From Virgibacillus sp. MSP4-1 (lineage in GTDB: Bacteria; Bacillota; Bacilli; Bacillales; Alkalibacillaceae), in assembly GCF_010092505.1 (NCBI RefSeq), contig NZ_CP048021.1, positions 1,984,001 through 2,048,000 on the forward strand: a DNA stretch of 64,000 nucleotides. The letters run 5' to 3'. This document shows, piece by piece, positions 61,300-64,000 of the stretch. The number at the start of each line of letters is the position of its first letter. Positions within the stretch are counted from its first letter, which is position 1. A program made the position numbers and the translations under genes. A model generated the notes under the pieces. The model was not told where the DNA came from and made no database searches. It saw only the letters and a program-made list of their open reading frames with translations.

Positions 61300-62196
61300 T
61301 TAAACATCCAGCATTTTTAAGGCTAAATAACAGACGATGGCTCCCTGAAAGGTTTTAATATCCATCTGTGTCCGGTCTATAAATTTATCAATTCGGTATT
61401 GAAGACTGTTGCGGTGCATGTACATTCTTTTTGCCGCTTCCGTTATATTTGAATTTGCCTCCAGATAGGTCTGTATCGTTCTTAATAGCTCCTGATCATC
61501 CTTGGCTTCTTTCAGGAGGAGGGTCGCTACTTGTTCTCTTTCTTCTCTGCCAAGCTTTGAAACCAGTAAAGAAGGAAGAACATCTGCAAGTGCCGACACG
61601 TATTCCATAGAGTGCTGAAAGGCAAATTCCGCGGTCTGTTTCATCCATGTAAATGACTTCCGGACATCGGTTCCATTCATCCCCGGCAATTGTTCCCCGA
61701 CAAATAACTGAATATTGACAGATAAATCACTCATTAATAGTTCAATCACACTGTGCAGATGAACAGCGTCTTCTCTCTCACCTTCAAATTCTTCCACAAT
61801 CACCCCGGACTGCTGATCCAGCCACAGCAGAGAGACTTCATGAGGAAAGATTCCTTTTAACCCTACATCGATTAAGCTTACATCTATTTGTCTGGTATTC
61901 AAACTAAAAAAAATAAACCGGAAAGGACCATCAACCCAGGTACGCTCATTTCCCTGCCCGATCAAAGTCTGACTCCAGAATTTTTCCCGCCCGGTTCGCT
62001 CCTGCTTTACGGCCTCAGCTCTTTTTAAAACAGAGGCTAACAGAATCTCGTCATGATGGGTCAATTCGTTCTTGTTTATCCCAAATACCTGACCCTTCTC
62101 CCCTTCAAACCAGGTATAATCATCCATATTCAGCTCCATATCCGGCCTCCACCTGATCAGCGACGGATACAACTCCTTCACCTTCTCCCAATTCAT
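61300..62196 (-). CDS. PucR/CdaR-type helix-turn-helix regulator
   Basis: A 298-residue transcriptional regulator. The C-terminal HTH_30 domain is typical: TIQTYLEANSNITEAAKRMY MHRNSLQYRIDKFIDRTQMD (about 235-275). The N-terminal about 220 residues form a sensing domain without a recognised ligand motif. I place the start at ATG 62196 (MNWEKVKELYPSLIRW) behind GGGGGAGGA. A frame opening at 62259 is an artefact: its first 21 codons are encoded by REP-like copy E. It is divergent from recQ. Confidence 0.9.
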   Translation of the reverse strand: MNWEKVKELYPSLIRWRPDMELNMDDYTWFEGEKGQVFGINKNELTHHDEILLASVLKRAEAVKQERTGREKFWSQTLIGQGNERTWVDGPFRFIFFSLNTRQIDVSLIDVGLKGIFPHEVSLLWLDQQSGVIVEEFEGEREDAVHLHSVIELLMSDLSVNIQLFVGEQLPGMNGTDVRKSFTWMKQTAEFAFQHSMEYVSALADVLPSLLVSKLGREEREQVATLLLKEAKDDQELLRTIQTYLEANSNITEAAKRMYMHRNSLQYRIDKFIDRTQMDIKTFQGAIVCYLALKMLDV

Positions 62197-62216
62197 ATAA
62201 ATCCTCCCCCTTTTTT

Positions 62217-62252
62217 TCGGGACTGTCCCCACATGCTTTAAAGCGTTAAAGA
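62217..62252 (-). repeat. REP-like element, copy E (inverted orientation)
   Basis: Minus strand reads CTTTAACGCTTTAAAGC then ATGTGGGGACAGTCCCG. It lies in the 5' leader of the PucR-type gene, 21 bases before its start codon, in the recQ divergent gap. Confidence 0.88.
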
Positions 62253-62473
62253 ACTTCATAAATGATAAAATTCAATGTTTATGGATGCTTTCCAGGCTAT
62301 TTTTGAGTTTTCTTAGAAGGAATCTTTCATGTTTGAATACGTATACAAACCGAAGTTCCTTTTTCACGAACTGTACGCCATATACCGATCAATGATAAAA
62401 TATAGAAAATAAACGTCTCGAACGTAAATTCTGTTGTCTGATTTGTGTTTTCAGTAGGAGGCCGCAAAATAAT

Positions 62474-64000
62474 ATGCTAAACGAAGCAACAAACGTATTA
62501 AATAATACATTTGGATACACCGAGTTCCGAACCGGACAAAAAGATATTATTCAGCAAATGCTGGATCAGCAAAACACGCTCGGCATTATGCCAACAGGCG
62601 GCGGAAAGTCCCTGTGCTATCAAATCCCGGCCTTAGTTCTTTCGGGCACAGCTATCATAATATCCCCTCTGATTTCCCTTATGAAAGATCAGGTGGATGC
62701 CCTGCATGCCCATGGAATCTCAGCTACATTTATTAACAGCAGCCTGACGGTCCAGGAAATCGATCAACGTCTGGCGGACATCCAGGCCGGTACGTATAAA
62801 ATGGTGTTTGTGGCCCCGGAACGATTTGAATCTCGCTATTTTCTGCAGACCATTCAGGATACAGAAATTTCCTTAATGGCCTTTGATGAAGCCCATTGTA
62901 TTTCCCAGTGGGGTCACGATTTCCGGCCCAGCTACCGGTCGATTATTCCGGTTCTCAAAGAACTGAATCAGCGTGCGCCTCTCCTTGCCCTGACAGCAAC
63001 GGCAACAAAAGAGGTCGCCCGGGATATTACCGAATTACTCGACATCCCACGTGAAAATGCCGTGTTTACAACCTTTGCAAGGGAAAATCTGTCTTTTCAG
63101 GTTATCAAAGGTGGCCATAAACGGGATTTTATTCTTAATTATATCAAAAGACGTCCCAATCAATCAGGCATTATTTATACTTCCACCCGAAAAGAAACCG
63201 ATCAGCTCTATGAATTCCTCCGTAAGCAAAATTTTTCTGTTGCGAAATATCATGCAGGACTTTCAGAAGAGGAAAAGAAAGAAGGCCAGGAGCAGTTTAT
63301 TCTCGATAACATTTTGATTATGGTAGCGACAAATGCTTTTGGTATGGGCATTGATAAATCCAATGTACGGTTTGTGATCCACTACAACATGCCCCGGAAT
63401 ATTGAATCCTATTATCAGGAGGCTGGCAGGGCTGGAAGAGACGGGGAGGATAGTGAGTGCTATCTGATGTTTTCCCCGCAGGACGTTCAAATCCATAAAT
63501 TTTTAATTGAGGAGAGCAATCTAAACGAGACGCAGCGGACACAGGAATACGCCCGCCTTCAGCAAATGGTGCAGTATTGCCATACTGAAAGCTGCCTGCA
63601 GTCCTATGTGCTGGAGTATTTCGATGATCCAAGTTCGTTCCATCGATGCGAAAAATGCAGCAACTGCACCGATCAACGGGAGCAGGTCGACATGACGAAA
63701 GAAGCCCAGATGATCTTTTCCTGTATTAAACGAATGAACGAAAGATTCGGGGTTACCCTCGTTGCCCAGGTATTAAAAGGGTCCAAAAATAAACGCATGC
63801 GAGAGCTCGGCTTTCACAAGCTTTCCACATACGGGCTGATGAAAAATCGCCGGGAAATGGAAATTGTGGAGCTGGTCAATTATTTACTGGCGGAAGGATA
63901 TTTAAAATTAACCGATGGGAAATATCCGGTTGTCCAGCTGACTCAAAATGTCCTCCCTATCCTTAAAGGGGAAGCCAAGGTTTATAAGAAAATGACCATT
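62474..64000 (+). CDS. recQ: ATP-dependent DNA helicase RecQ (3' end outside window)
   Basis: RecQ unwinds DNA in recombination and repair. The visible 509 codons begin MLNEATNVLNNTFGYTEFRT. They include Walker A GIMPTGGGKSLCYQIPAL (about 35-52), the DEAH-type box LMAFDEAHCISQWGHDFRPS, ALTATATKEV and the second lobe with VATNAFGMGIDKSNVRFVIH YNMPRNIESYYQEAGRAGRD. The zinc-binding region is YFDDPSSFHRCEKCSNC. An HRDC domain would follow outside. ATG 62474 has GTAGGAGG upstream. Confidence 0.96.
   Translation, partial: MLNEATNVLNNTFGYTEFRTGQKDIIQQMLDQQNTLGIMPTGGGKSLCYQIPALVLSGTAIIISPLISLMKDQVDALHAHGISATFINSSLTVQEIDQRLADIQAGTYKMVFVAPERFESRYFLQTIQDTEISLMAFDEAHCISQWGHDFRPSYRSIIPVLKELNQRAPLLALTATATKEVARDITELLDIPRENAVFTTFARENLSFQVIKGGHKRDFILNYIKRRPNQSGIIYTSTRKETDQLYEFLRKQNFSVAKYHAGLSEEEKKEGQEQFILDNILIMVATNAFGMGIDKSNVRFVIHYNMPRNIESYYQEAGRAGRDGEDSECYLMFSPQDVQIHKFLIEESNLNETQRTQEYARLQQMVQYCHTESCLQSYVLEYFDDPSSFHRCEKCSNCTDQREQVDMTKEAQMIFSCIKRMNERFGVTLVAQVLKGSKNKRMRELGFHKLSTYGLMKNRREMEIVELVNYLLAEGYLKLTDGKYPVVQLTQNVLPILKGEAKVYKKMTI

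Overview
The window looks like a chromosomal segment of a motile, low-GC, Gram-positive member of the Bacillaceae. The gene order ftsE-cccB-yvjA-prfB-secA-hpf-fliT-fliS, then hag-csrA-fliW-flgL-flgK-flgN-flgM-yvyF-comF-degV-degU-degS-yvyE, follows the Bacillus subtilis chromosome. Acidic surface proteins and the gene content suggest a moderately halophilic relative (Halobacillus/Virgibacillus type), but the genus is an inference. No rRNA, tRNA, prophage or CRISPR array was seen.

Layout. (1) 1-8.4 kb, minus strand: ftsE (cut by the window edge), cytochrome c cccB, YitT-family yvjA, prfB with its programmed +1 frameshift, secA, a 48-residue CxxC micro-protein and hpf behind overlapping sigma-H/sigma-B-like promoters. 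(2) 8.6-27.4 kb: flagellar and chemotaxis region. fliT, fliS and flaG are separated from fliD by about 7.5 kb holding two chemoreceptors, a YjfB motility protein and an unrecognised two-gene cassette (12294-14823). A sulfotransferase lies between fliD and flagellin hag. Four sigma-D promoters (upstream of one chemoreceptor, fliD, hag and flgM) and a CsrA-binding hairpin in the hag leader were read directly. (3) 27.5-34.5 kb: competence genes comFC and comFA, degV, degU/degS and yvyE. (4) 35-39.3 kb: VanZ-like protein, two LytR-CpsA-Psr cell-wall ligases and a REP-associated tyrosine transposase (RAYT). (5) 39.5-46.5 kb: a sugar catabolic locus with a TIM-barrel isomerase divergent from a LacI regulator, a ribose-type ABC transporter and a Gfo/Idh/MocA dehydrogenase, with LacI-type operators and a cre-like site. 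(6) 46.6-58.8 kb, minus strand: galactose/galactoside locus with msmX, galK, galE, galT, a membrane-anchored sugar-binding sensor, a YesM-type kinase, a YesN-type regulator and an ABC importer behind a cre box. (7) 59-64 kb: a micro-ORF transcript, a DUF4309-like/NagZ fusion, a PucR/CdaR-type regulator and recQ (cut by the edge).

The most unusual structures are non-coding. Two intergenic arrays (2404-3013 and 30867-31578) consist of degenerate units in strict 20-21 bp register with a GGNYNAAT core. The second contains a higher-order repeat of 223-224 bp (11 units) and follows a G-quadruplex-capable tract. Separately, five copies of a roughly 37-bp REP-like element (two CTTTA blocks followed by GGGGACAGTCCC) are scattered at gene ends around the RAYT gene, and another 30-bp element occurs twice right after stop codons around the unknown cassette.
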